From NCBI RefSeq assembly GCF_004799755.1, contig NZ_SLUB01000041.1, positions 1-38,551 on the forward strand: DNA of 38,551 nt, in the 5' to 3' direction. This DNA is from Bacillus timonensis. Lineage in GTDB: Bacteria > Bacillota > Bacilli > Bacillales > Bacillaceae_L. A model generated the notes under the pieces. The model was given only the letters and a program-made list of their open reading frames with translations. It did no database searches and was not told the origin of the DNA. Below, in pieces: positions 16,008 to 23,265 of this stretch (its first letter is position 1; each line of letters begins with the position of its first letter). Both the position numbers and the translations under genes were made by a program.

Positions 16008-16961
16008 ATGAAAATTCGTTTTGGTTATGTCGCTAATGCATTAGGCCTGTGGGATGCAAGCCCATCAAAATCATTAACATTTACAAGATATGCTGCACTT
16101 CCAAAGCACGAACGCATGGAAAAGCTTACATCCGTAACAGCACAGAATTTACAGCATACAAAAAGAATTCTCCATTATAATATTGCACATGAAATTGAGG
16201 TCTATCGTCTATCAAGCTCACTCGTCCCCTTGGCTACTCATCCGAAAGTGATGTGGGACTTCATAGCCCCCTTTAAAAAAGAATGGGAAGAGCTTGCACA
16301 ACTTATCAATCAATATCAAATGAGGGTTAGCTTTCACCCTAATCAATTCACCCTTTTCACAAGTCCAAGGGATGAAGTCACAACGAATGCAGTAATCGAT
16401 ATGGAATTTCATTATAAAATGCTCCATGCACTAAATGCCCTTGAAAAAGGAGTCCTAAATATACATATTGGCGGCGCCTATGGAGATAAAGAAAAATCCA
16501 TCAAACGCTTCCATCGAAACCTAAAAACACTACCAAACGAAATCAAGAAACAAATGACACTTGAAAATGATGATAAGACCTACAATGTGGAGGAAACACT
16601 GCTTGCCTGTGAAAAGGAAAACATCCCGATGATTCTTGATTATCACCACCATATGGCAAACAAAGAAGGCGTCGATCTCGCACTCTATTTAGAGCGTATT
16701 TTTCATACATGGGACGACAAACCAACCGTACCTAAAGTACATATTTCATCACCTAAATCGGATAAAGCCTACCGTTCACATGCCGATTTTGTGTCCTTAG
16801 AATTTATCATGCCTTTTTTAAAACTGGCAAAAGACCTCAATCAGGACTTTGATATCATGATCGAAGCAAAACAAAAGAATCTTGCGATGCACAAGCTTGT
16901 AGAAGATATATCTTCCATTAGAGGAGTTAAACGAATATCTAGTTCCACAGTCGAGTGGTAG
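16008..16961 (+). CDS. uvsE: UV damage endonuclease UvsE, copy 1
   Basis: A 317-residue TIM-barrel endonuclease of the UVDE/UvsE family, which nicks DNA 5' to UV photoproducts and some other lesions. The metal-site motifs are all present: SFHPNQF, NIHIGG, LENDD, LDYHHH, the K-V-H in KVHISSPK, and MIEAKQK. The N-terminal RFGYVANALG matches the family. The ATG follows AGAGGG. A paralogue of the same family starts 51 bp downstream with a 27-bp repeat between. The stop codon overlaps the first base of that repeat. Confidence 0.95.
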   Translation: MKIRFGYVANALGLWDASPSKSLTFTRYAALPKHERMEKLTSVTAQNLQHTKRILHYNIAHEIEVYRLSSSLVPLATHPKVMWDFIAPFKKEWEELAQLINQYQMRVSFHPNQFTLFTSPRDEVTTNAVIDMEFHYKMLHALNALEKGVLNIHIGGAYGDKEKSIKRFHRNLKTLPNEIKKQMTLENDDKTYNVEETLLACEKENIPMILDYHHHMANKEGVDLALYLERIFHTWDDKPTVPKVHISSPKSDKAYRSHADFVSLEFIMPFLKLAKDLNQDFDIMIEAKQKNLAMHKLVEDISSIRGVKRISSSTVEW

Positions 16962-16987
16962 GGACGAAGGGACAGGTCCACTGTCCC
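16961..16987 (+). repeat. 27-bp GGGAC palindromic unit
   Basis: A full plus-orientation copy occupying nearly the whole gap between the two uvsE genes. Its first G is the last base of the uvsE1 stop codon. Confidence 0.9.
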
Positions 16988-17012
16988 AAAATTAAAAGTG
17001 AGGTGAAATCCG

Positions 17013-17978
17013 GTGACAAAGGTACGTCTTGGTTATGTAGCAATGAGTATGGAACTAAAGAATGCTTCACCTTCAAAAACTATGACATTTGCTCAATTTC
17101 AAAAAATAGAAGACCGTGAAGCTGCGATTCGGAAATTGGAACGTATCGCTTTAACAAATCTACACAACACGCTAAGGCTGTTAAAGCATAATGCAGCGTC
17201 TGAGATTCATTTTTACAGGCTAACCTCACGACTCATCCCTTTAGCCAACCATGAAGAACTTCTTGATTGGAACTATATGAAACCATTAAAAGAGAACCTT
17301 CGTGAAATGGGGGATTTTACAAAAGATCATAGCATTCGGATTGATTTCCATCCGGATCATTTTGTTTTACTCAATTCTCCTCAAGTGGATATCTTAAAAA
17401 ACTCAATACGTACCTTAAAGCTTCATTATCTCCTCTTAAAAGGCATGGGGATTAAACCCATCCACCGCTGTGTGATGCATGTCGGGGGCAATTATAAAGA
17501 AACCGATGTCTCACTTGAACGCTTTGTAACCAATTGGATGGACGTCCCGGCAAAGATTCAAAACATGATTATGCTTGAAAATGATGATACATCCTTTACT
17601 CTAGAAGATACACTATACCTATGTGAAAAATTAAATATTCCACTCGTTTTTGATTATCACCACCACTTAGCCCACCATCAAAACCCGAATTGGGAAAATC
17701 ACTGGGACAGAGTGGTCCAGACATGGAAGGATTCCCCACTCCCGATCAAAATGCACATTTCAAGTCCAAAAACCCAAGAAGCCTTTCGTCATCATTCGGA
17801 CTATGTTGACATTGAGATGTTTTTTACCTTTTTAAAAGAAATAAAGGGAAGTGTTCCCCAAATCGATTGCATGATTGAAGCAAAGAAAAAAGACGCAGCA
17901 CTCTTTAAACTAATGGAAGAAATCAAAATGAGGGATGATGTGGAAATCATTGACGGCTCTTCATTTTACTTAAAATAA
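17013..17978 (+). CDS. uvsE: UV damage endonuclease UvsE, copy 2
   Basis: A 321-residue second UvsE paralogue. It keeps the same metal-site set: DFHPDHF, VMHVGG, LENDD, FDYHHH, the K-M-H in KMHISSPK and MIEAKKK, so it should be active. It is clearly diverged from copy 1 across the whole length, so the duplication is old or the two copies were acquired separately. Division of labour (lesion type or growth/spore stage) is speculation. The GTG start 17013 follows GAGGTGA with good spacing. It probably forms an operon with copy 1. Confidence 0.94.
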   Translation: MTKVRLGYVAMSMELKNASPSKTMTFAQFQKIEDREAAIRKLERIALTNLHNTLRLLKHNAASEIHFYRLTSRLIPLANHEELLDWNYMKPLKENLREMGDFTKDHSIRIDFHPDHFVLLNSPQVDILKNSIRTLKLHYLLLKGMGIKPIHRCVMHVGGNYKETDVSLERFVTNWMDVPAKIQNMIMLENDDTSFTLEDTLYLCEKLNIPLVFDYHHHLAHHQNPNWENHWDRVVQTWKDSPLPIKMHISSPKTQEAFRHHSDYVDIEMFFTFLKEIKGSVPQIDCMIEAKKKDAALFKLMEEIKMRDDVEIIDGSSFYLK

Positions 17979-17993
17979 ATTGACCCAACATAA

Positions 17994-18040
17994 AAAAGGG
18001 ACGAAATGGCCTTGTCCCAAGACAATCCTCCGTCCCTTTT
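17994..18040. terminator. bidirectional terminator from a decayed GGGAC repeat
   Basis: AAAAGGGACG (17994-18003) pairs perfectly with CGTCCCTTTT (18031-18040). The interior still shows GGGACG...CCTTGTCCC, a degraded 27-bp unit. A/T runs on both sides let it serve both uvsE2 and the convergent YugN-like gene. Confidence 0.75.
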
Positions 18041-18464
18041 ACGATACTAAGTCTCTCATGGAGTTGTAAATACGTTCTACTACTTCAACACCCGCTTGTT
18101 CCCACCGGCTTTTATCTGATATTTGTCCGTCCTTGTCAAGTGGTGTTTGGAATTGATCAAGACCAGTCGTTGCTGTAACAAAAGAGTTTTGGTCATAGTC
18201 TAACCCATAATTCACGATATGCTTAATGACATATGGTGTCCCAAATTGAATGAGTGCACTGGAATGGTCCAGCATCCCTTCCACTACAAAAAAAGGGACC
18301 CGTAAATAAATCGTTTCTCCATTTTCCCGATTTAACACGGCATCAAACTTCCCTTGATCATATTCAAAATTACTGCAAAAACTACACCCGTGAGAATCAA
18401 AAATATCTCGAACAGCACCAAAATTCGCCTTTTTCCCATCAATTACTGAATTTAACGTAATCAC
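18039..18464 (-). CDS. YugN-like family protein
   Basis: A 141-residue soluble protein resembling B. subtilis YugN. Shared features are the central segment FEYDQGKFDAVL (compare the WDYDHGYFDYKL of YugN), the LRVPFFVVEGMLD block and the FGTPYVIKHI block. GTG 18464 is preferred over GTG 18473 because GAGGTGA is correctly spaced from it. It contains a Cys pair (CSFC). Function of the family is unknown. It is monocistronic and convergent with uvsE2. Confidence 0.75.
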   Translation of the reverse strand: MITLNSVIDGKKANFGAVRDIFDSHGCSFCSNFEYDQGKFDAVLNRENGETIYLRVPFFVVEGMLDHSSALIQFGTPYVIKHIVNYGLDYDQNSFVTATTGLDQFQTPLDKDGQISDKSRWEQAGVEVVERIYNSMRDLVS

Positions 18465-18635
18465 ACTATTCACCTCATATCAACATAGTTACTATTGGTA
18501 TTATTTTCAAAAAGGTGATCTAACATACATGAAACCCCATTTTCCATAAACATGTAGACATAACTTCAAAGACGAATTGAAAAAATGAGTAATAAGGAGT
18601 TTAACGCTTTTAATTAACATGGAAGAGGTGATGTC

Positions 18636-18884
18636 ATGGAACAAATGTATCAGGCTGGAGATGTTGTCTATGTATTTTATCGAAATCCCCATACTCAGGA
18701 TGTAGCGAATATACAGGCAGCAGCTGTTGTCAATCACCCTGAGAAGCCAAATGAGTTAGCCCTGTTTTTATATGAAACGTATTATCCTCTCTCAGACGAG
18801 GTCGCCGTCTATTCCTCAGAGGAAGAAGCAAACCAAGCCTATGAATATTACTATGGTGAAGGAACTGAGGGGACTATAGAATGA
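18636..18884 (+). CDS. splA: SplA, regulator of spore photoproduct lyase
   Basis: An 82-residue TRAP-like protein matching B. subtilis SplA, a negative regulator of the splAB operon. The opening YQAGDVVYVFYRNPHTQDVA and the C-terminal SDEVAVYSSEEEANQAYEYYY segments are typical. The ATG is preceded by AAGAGGTGA. Its stop overlaps the splB start (ATGA), so the two are translationally coupled. A sigma-G promoter is expected from B. subtilis, but no clear match could be assigned. Confidence 0.93.
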   Translation: MEQMYQAGDVVYVFYRNPHTQDVANIQAAAVVNHPEKPNELALFLYETYYPLSDEVAVYSSEEEANQAYEYYYGEGTEGTIE

Positions 18885-19906
18885 AGCCATTTAATCCAAA
18901 GCTCATTTATTTTGAACCACAAGCGTTAGATTATCCCCTAGGAAAACAGCTCCTCGAAAAATTCGAAAAAATGGATGTTGAAATCCGATATACGACTTCA
19001 CACAACCAAGTTAGAAACTTGCCAGGTGATAATGATTTCCAAAAATACCGTGTGGCGAAATCAACACTCGTTGTGGGGATAAGAAAAACGCTTAAATTTG
19101 ACACCTCTAAACCTTCAGCAGAGTATGCCATTCCCTTTGCTACGGGGTGCATGGGGCATTGTCATTATTGCTATTTACAAACAACAATGGGATCGAAACC
19201 ATATATTCGTACATATGTAAATGTGGATGAAATTCTTGAAGCTGCTGATAAGTATATGGAGGATCGTGCCCCAGAAATCACAAGGTTTGAAGCATCTTGT
19301 ACATCGGACATTGTAGGTATCGACCATTTAACACACACACTTAAACGAGCGATTGAGCACTTCGGCAAATCGGAATACGGGAAATTACGATTTGTGACAA
19401 AATTTCATCATGTCGATCACTTACTGGACGCCGAGCATAACGGAAAAACAAGATTTCGCTTTAGTGTGAATGCGGATTATATTGTAAAAAACTTTGAGCC
19501 TGGAACGTCCCCGTTAGCAAAACGAATTGAAGCTGCAGGCAAGGTTGCAAGAGCTGGATATCCCCTTGGATTTATCGTAGCACCTATCTATCTTCATGAA
19601 GGATGGGAAGATGGCTACTATCACATGTTTGAACGTTTAGATGCGGAGCTACCTGAAGAAGCAAAAAAGGACCTCACCTTCGAATTCATCCAACACCGGT
19701 TTACAAAACCGGCAAAGCGAGTGATCGAGAAAAACTACCCAATGACCAAATTAGAATTGGATGAAGAAAAAAGAAGATACAAATGGGGTAAATACGGAAT
19801 TGGAAAGTATATTTATCAAAAAGACGAAGAAGAGGATATCAAAAAACACCTGTACGCGTACATGGAAAAATTCTTCCCACACGCAAAACTCGAATACTTC
19901 ACATAA
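18881..19906 (+). CDS. splB: spore photoproduct lyase SplB
   Basis: A 341-residue radical-SAM enzyme that reverses the spore photoproduct (5-thyminyl-5,6-dihydrothymine) in germinating spores. The 4Fe-4S cysteines are C90, C94 and C97 in GCMGHCHYC. The H-atom donor cysteine is C140 in the FEASCTSD segment, equivalent to C141 of B. subtilis. Length is the family norm. It overlaps splA by 4 bases. It shows that the organism makes spores. Confidence 0.97.
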   Translation: MKPFNPKLIYFEPQALDYPLGKQLLEKFEKMDVEIRYTTSHNQVRNLPGDNDFQKYRVAKSTLVVGIRKTLKFDTSKPSAEYAIPFATGCMGHCHYCYLQTTMGSKPYIRTYVNVDEILEAADKYMEDRAPEITRFEASCTSDIVGIDHLTHTLKRAIEHFGKSEYGKLRFVTKFHHVDHLLDAEHNGKTRFRFSVNADYIVKNFEPGTSPLAKRIEAAGKVARAGYPLGFIVAPIYLHEGWEDGYYHMFERLDAELPEEAKKDLTFEFIQHRFTKPAKRVIEKNYPMTKLELDEEKRRYKWGKYGIGKYIYQKDEEEDIKKHLYAYMEKFFPHAKLEYFT

Positions 19907-19925
19907 ATCAAGGTAACAATACGGT

Positions 19926-19970
19926 GGGACATAGGTTCCTTTTGGGACATAGGGACAGGTTCCTTGTCCC
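19926..19970 (+). repeat. 27-bp GGGAC unit plus truncated copy
   Basis: A full plus-orientation unit at 19944-19970 is preceded by a shortened copy (GGGACATAGGTTCCTTTT) at 19926. It lies between splB and the small basic protein gene. Confidence 0.9.
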
Positions 19971-19997
19971 AACTCAAAAATGACAGGGGTGAAAAAA

Positions 19998-20132
19998 ATG
20001 GCAAAGCAGAAAAAGAACAATCAACGAAATAGCGAAGTGGGCTCTGGTTCAAGATACCATGAAAAACATGCGAGCCATGTACCAGATTACGGAGCTAATA
20101 GCAGGGATCCTAATGCAAAAAATGCTAAATAG
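19998..20132 (+). CDS. small hydrophilic basic protein (44 aa)
   Basis: A 44-codon gene with AGGGGTGA seven bases upstream. The product starts MAKQKKNNQRNSEVGSGSRY and is rich in Lys, Asn, Ser and His, with no hydrophobic core. It resembles the minor small acid-soluble spore proteins (Ssp) in style, but no specific one is recognised. The setting after splAB fits a spore protein. The next gene begins 20 bp on, on the same strand. Confidence 0.6.
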   Translation: MAKQKKNNQRNSEVGSGSRYHEKHASHVPDYGANSRDPNAKNAK

Positions 20133-20152
20133 AAAAATGAGGTGACATAATT

Positions 20153-20518
20153 ATGGATTATGAAGCTAGAAATGCAACAGAGGCTGCACTTCTTGATTAT
20201 AAAACCGGCATAGGTACTTTTACTAAAAAAATGCCAAAGCTAGCTGAACTATACAATGCGTTTACGGAAGAATGCTTTAAAGAAGGCGTCTTATCGCAAA
20301 AGCAAAAACAACTTATTGCTTTAGGGATTAGTTTATATTCTCAGGATGAATATTGCATTATCTACCACACAAAAGGCTGTTTAGATCAAGGCTGTTCTGA
20401 GGAAGAAATCCTTGAAGCCATCGGTGTGACTGCGGCATTTGGCGGCGGAGCGGCGATGAGTCAAGCCGTAACTCTTGTTCAAGAAAGTATCGATGAATTG
20501 AAACAATTGAAGCAGTAA
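20153..20518 (+). CDS. carboxymuconolactone decarboxylase (AhpD-like) protein
   Basis: A 121-residue all-helical CMD-domain protein. The core is the [19 protein letters not shown] run, then the [19 protein letters not shown] block. The usual AhpD CxxC pair is not kept: one Cys precedes the conserved His (CIIYH), so a peroxiredoxin-reductase role is doubtful. The ATG follows GAGGTGA. It is followed by a strong terminator. Substrate unknown. Confidence 0.88.
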   Translation: MDYEARNATEAALLDYKTGIGTFTKKMPKLAELYNAFTEECFKEGVLSQKQKQLIALGISLYSQDEYCIIYHTKGCLDQGCSEEEILEAIGVTAAFGGGAAMSQAVTLVQESIDELKQLKQ

Positions 20519-20533
20519 AGCATTTTAATCGTG

Positions 20534-20560
20534 AGACAGTCTTGAATTAGACTGTCTTTT
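20534..20560 (+). terminator. terminator of the CMD gene
   Basis: AGACAGTCT and AGACTGTCT form a perfect 9-bp stem with a 6-nt loop, followed by TTTT on the plus strand. Confidence 0.88.
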
Positions 20561-20569
20561 CCACTCAAA

Positions 20570-20594
20570 AAACACACTATACATAAGTGTGTTT
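20570..20594 (-). terminator. terminator of the DUF2383 gene
   Basis: AAACACACT and AGTGTGTTT form a 9-bp stem, with TTTTTTGAG following on the minus strand. Confidence 0.85.
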
Positions 20595-20596
20595 GC

Positions 20597-21046
20597 TTAG
20601 ATTTCCTCTAATAAATGTCTAATCACATCCGCATGTCTACGACTCGTTTCAATTACATCTTCCGCAACCTTTTTACTTTCCGGATCAAGGTCACCCTTAA
20701 CAAGTTCCTCTGAATATTCCACACCATATTTTTCCAATCCTTTTAATGCATCTTTTAAAATTTCTTCTTGTTGATCTGAAAGCATAACCTTATGCATAAC
20801 ACCATGCATCATACCAGTTACCCCTTCACTGTCCGCAGGTATACCATGTAAATTTTGTATTCGTTCTGCTAGCTTTTGCGCATTCATCTTTGTTTCCTGT
20901 TGAATCGTTTGAAACTTTTGCTTTAATTCAGGCTCGTCTAGATTTTGGATATGGTGTTCAAAAGCACGAATGCCCATGTATGTTCCTCTTAATAACGTAT
21001 TAAGTTCTTCAACGACAATCTCTTTGTCCTTCAAAGAAAGACTCAC
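20597..21046 (-). CDS. DUF2383 ferritin-like four-helix protein
   Basis: A protein of up to 149 residues, entirely helical, matching DUF2383/PA2169-family proteins: an N-terminal VVEELNTLLRGTYMGIRAFE helix and a C-terminal VIETSRRHADVIRHLLEE helix. The scattered Glu and His could form a metal site, but iron binding is not shown. The GTG at 21046 is almost touching AAAGGA; an in-frame TTG at 21034 is better spaced, so the true protein may be 145 residues. Function unknown. Confidence 0.8.
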   Translation of the reverse strand: MSLSLKDKEIVVEELNTLLRGTYMGIRAFEHHIQNLDEPELKQKFQTIQQETKMNAQKLAERIQNLHGIPADSEGVTGMMHGVMHKVMLSDQQEEILKDALKGLEKYGVEYSEELVKGDLDPESKKVAEDVIETSRRHADVIRHLLEEI

Positions 21047-21164
21047 ATCCTTTCAAAAACCACTTATAAAAAGTTACTGTACCCTTACTATTATCCTTAA
21101 TAGATTGCATTGGGGATGTGTTTATTATTCCAAAAAAGAATCGATGTCCTAGAAATGAGAGTTT

Positions 21165-21191
21165 GGGACGCGGGACCTGTCCCTTCGTCCC
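21165..21191 (-). repeat. 27-bp GGGAC palindromic unit
   Basis: A full copy in minus orientation, just left of the LLM gene terminator. Confidence 0.9.
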
Positions 21192-21192
21192 C

Positions 21193-21238
21193 AAAAAAAG
21201 CGCCTGCCCATTTTGTTATGTTAATGGGTAAGACGCTT
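21193..21238 (-). terminator. terminator of the LLM monooxygenase gene
   Basis: AAGCG and CCCATT pair with AATGGG and CGCTT around small internal mismatches. A run of seven T follows on the minus strand. Confidence 0.82.
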
Positions 21239-21245
21239 CTTTTGC

Positions 21246-22241
21246 TTATAATAATTCCCTTGCCAACAATCGATATACATTCAAGCGTTTTTCCTGTGAA
21301 TGCGGGATGCTACAAATCATAGCTTCATCAAAACCATATTCGTCCTGCTCCTGTTGCAATTTTTCAGCAATTGCTTTTGCAGATCCGACTAAGTGAAGCT
21401 TTTTCCTATTTTCTTGGATGCTCATTCGTTCTACTTCTGTTAATGGATAGTTTTGTGCTTCTTCTGGAGTTAACACCTGTCCCAGTTTTCCTTTCATGAG
21501 CCATAGACGCGCAATGTCATGTGGCAATGCTTCAAACTCAGCTTCCTCCTCTGTCTCGGCAACAGTAACCATATAGGAAACCGTAATCTTTGGTTTTTCC
21601 ATAAAGACGGTTGATTTAAATTGATCTTTATATAGTTCGAAAATCTCCTTCGTCATTTCCCCGTTGAAAAACTGCGCGAAGGAATAGCCGACCCCCATTC
21701 GCCCTGCCATTACAGCACTATTGCCGGTTGAACCAAGCAACCATGCTTCTGGTAACACCACCTGAGACGGTGTTGCGATTGTATGTTTATAAAGTGGATG
21801 ATCGGGTATCTCGTCCTTCAACATTTGTAAGGCCAGATCGAATTTCTCGTACATATTATTTACCATCGGTTGACGCCCTTCAGATAAAGCATAGACTGCA
21901 TATTGGTCTCCACCAGGTGCTCGCCCAACTCCAAAATCAATTCTTCCTGGAGAATATGAACTAAGTGTTTTAAACACCTCTGCAAGCTTTAATGGAGAGT
22001 AATGCATCATCATAACTCCACCTGTTCCAATTCGAATTCGCTTCGTTTTAGCTGCCAAATGGGCAACTGAAATTTCAGGGGCAGAACTTGCATAGGAGCC
22101 TGTTCCATGATGTTCAGCCATCCACATGCGGTGATAGCCTAATTCATCAGCCAAGATTGCCAATTCCTCCGCTTTTTTTAATGCACCCGCAGGAGAATTT
22201 CCTTTCGTAATGGGCGCTTGGTCAAGTACACTTAATCTCAT
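21246..22241 (-). CDS. LLM-class flavin-dependent oxidoreductase
   Basis: A 331-residue luciferase-like monooxygenase of the bacillar single-domain type. Typical segments are MRLSVLDQAPITKG, the YHRMWMAEHHG block, RIRIGTGGVMMMHYSPLKLA, the RIDFGVGRAPGGD block and LLGSTGNSAVMAG. Such enzymes use reduced FMN and oxygen; the substrate is unknown. A flavin reductase gene lies just upstream on the same strand, a natural source of reduced FMN. ATG 22241 is chosen by homology, AAAGGAG being 11 bases upstream; an in-frame GTG at 22253 is too close to that site. Confidence 0.92.
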   Translation of the reverse strand: MRLSVLDQAPITKGNSPAGALKKAEELAILADELGYHRMWMAEHHGTGSYASSAPEISVAHLAAKTKRIRIGTGGVMMMHYSPLKLAEVFKTLSSYSPGRIDFGVGRAPGGDQYAVYALSEGRQPMVNNMYEKFDLALQMLKDEIPDHPLYKHTIATPSQVVLPEAWLLGSTGNSAVMAGRMGVGYSFAQFFNGEMTKEIFELYKDQFKSTVFMEKPKITVSYMVTVAETEEEAEFEALPHDIARLWLMKGKLGQVLTPEEAQNYPLTEVERMSIQENRKKLHLVGSAKAIAEKLQQEQDEYGFDEAMICSIPHSQEKRLNVYRLLARELL

Positions 22242-22265
22242 TGTCCACCACACTCCTTTCTCATT

Positions 22266-22333
22266 GGGACACAGGGACAGGTACAGTGTCCCTGTAAAAA
22301 AATGATGGGACAGTGAACCTGTCCCACTGTCCC
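22266..22333. repeat. inverted pair of 27-bp GGGAC units
   Basis: A plus copy at 22266-22292 and a minus copy at 22307-22333 are separated by 14 bp. Together they can form a long cruciform between the flavin reductase and LLM genes. The right copy ends in the first base of the reductase stop codon. Confidence 0.93.
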
Positions 22334-22881
22334 TAATTTGTTTTCACAAAATCAATAAATGCATCCACTTTACTATCTAAAAAGTTAAGTGTTGTTTCAT
22401 CAACCAATTGACCGGTTTGTTCATCGATTTTTTGACTTGCAAAGTTTATCAATATCTCATTTGCACCTGGAGGTAGTACTCTCGCCTGAATACCTGGTGC
22501 TACTAATATCTCACGTAAATGAAGTTGAGCACGAATCGTACCCATCATTCCAGGAGTTGCACCAAGAGTCATGACAGGCTTGCCGATGAACACTTGCTCC
22601 ACGCGTGATGTCCAATCTAGTGCATTTTTTAATACACCAGGAACCGACCAGTTGTATTCAGGTGTAATGATAATGACACCATCCGCATTGGCAATCGCTG
22701 CTTTAAAATCCTTTACGACTTGTGGCGGATCCAATTCATCGTCTTGATTAAAATGAGGTAAAGCACCGATATCAGGGATTTGCATGTTGAGTTTATCACT
22801 GTATCTTTCCTGCATAGTCTTTGCCACTTGCATATTAAATGAATTTTTTCTTAAACTGCCTACGAGTGTTACGATGTTCAT
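22333..22881 (-). CDS. NADPH-dependent FMN reductase
   Basis: A 182-residue flavodoxin-fold reductase. GSLRKNSFNMQVA binds the FMN phosphate and TPEYNWSVPGVLKNALDW is the family signature; GATPGMMGTIRAQ lies near the flavin. It reduces FMN (or quinones/azo compounds) with NAD(P)H in the cytoplasm. The ATG follows GGGAGG. It probably supplies the LLM monooxygenase encoded 91 bp downstream; this partnership is inferred from adjacency. Confidence 0.92.
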   Translation of the reverse strand: MNIVTLVGSLRKNSFNMQVAKTMQERYSDKLNMQIPDIGALPHFNQDDELDPPQVVKDFKAAIANADGVIIITPEYNWSVPGVLKNALDWTSRVEQVFIGKPVMTLGATPGMMGTIRAQLHLREILVAPGIQARVLPPGANEILINFASQKIDEQTGQLVDETTLNFLDSKVDAFIDFVKTN

Positions 22882-22992
22882 AGCTTTTGCCTCCCATGAA
22901 AGTTAAAAATCATTAATACCTACACATTATAGGAAATTGTTTTATTTTTCAAACAGGTTGCTTGAATACCACGAAAATATTATTTCAAGATA

Positions 22993-23027
22993 AAAACACC
23001 GGCAAGCATTATCACTTGCCGATGTTT
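22993..23027 (-). terminator. orphan terminator of the decayed amidohydrolase gene
   Basis: CGGCAAG and CTTGCCG, flanked by AAAACA and TGTTTT, form a stem ending in a T-run on the minus strand. It sits where a terminator for the gene remnant at 23043 would be. Confidence 0.75.
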
Positions 23028-23042
23028 TGTAGAAAGCAGTCC

Positions 23043-23204
23043 TTAGTGGGACGACGAACCTGTCCCTCCGTCCCAAACTTTCTCCCCTTGCACCCAAACT
23101 TCTTGAATGTTTTCCGGTCGCGCAAGATAGATAATTTTTTGAAAGATGTCATGTAATTTTTCTTCTGCGTCATAGAGTGGGAGCTTTGCTGTTTCCAATA
23201 TTGC
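23043..23204 (-). pseudogene. C-terminal remnant of an amidohydrolase-type gene
   Basis: A 53-codon open stretch on the minus strand reads KLPLYDAEEKLHDIFQ, then IYLARPENIQEVWVQGEKVW. This is the pattern of the last strands of the amidohydrolase superfamily (a V-x-G-x-x-V end as in deaminases of the MtaD/ATZ type). The frame begins at a stop codon with no ribosome site and no upstream part of the gene, so most of the gene is lost. The 27-bp repeat supplies the last residues (GGTGSSSH) before the stop. The exact family is uncertain. Confidence 0.55.
23048..23074 (-). repeat. 27-bp GGGAC palindromic unit
   Basis: A full copy in minus orientation, overlapping the 3' end of the amidohydrolase remnant and read as its last codons. 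Confidence 0.9.
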
Positions 23205-23265
23205 TTACAAAATGATGTAGTTGCAAAGTGAAAAGACGGAAATCGCTATTTTGCCCTTATGCACT

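Noticed and set aside
18474-18635. A sigma-G promoter for splAB
   Set aside because: CATA-type -10 matches exist, but none has a TGNATA-like -35 at the required spacing, so no call was made.
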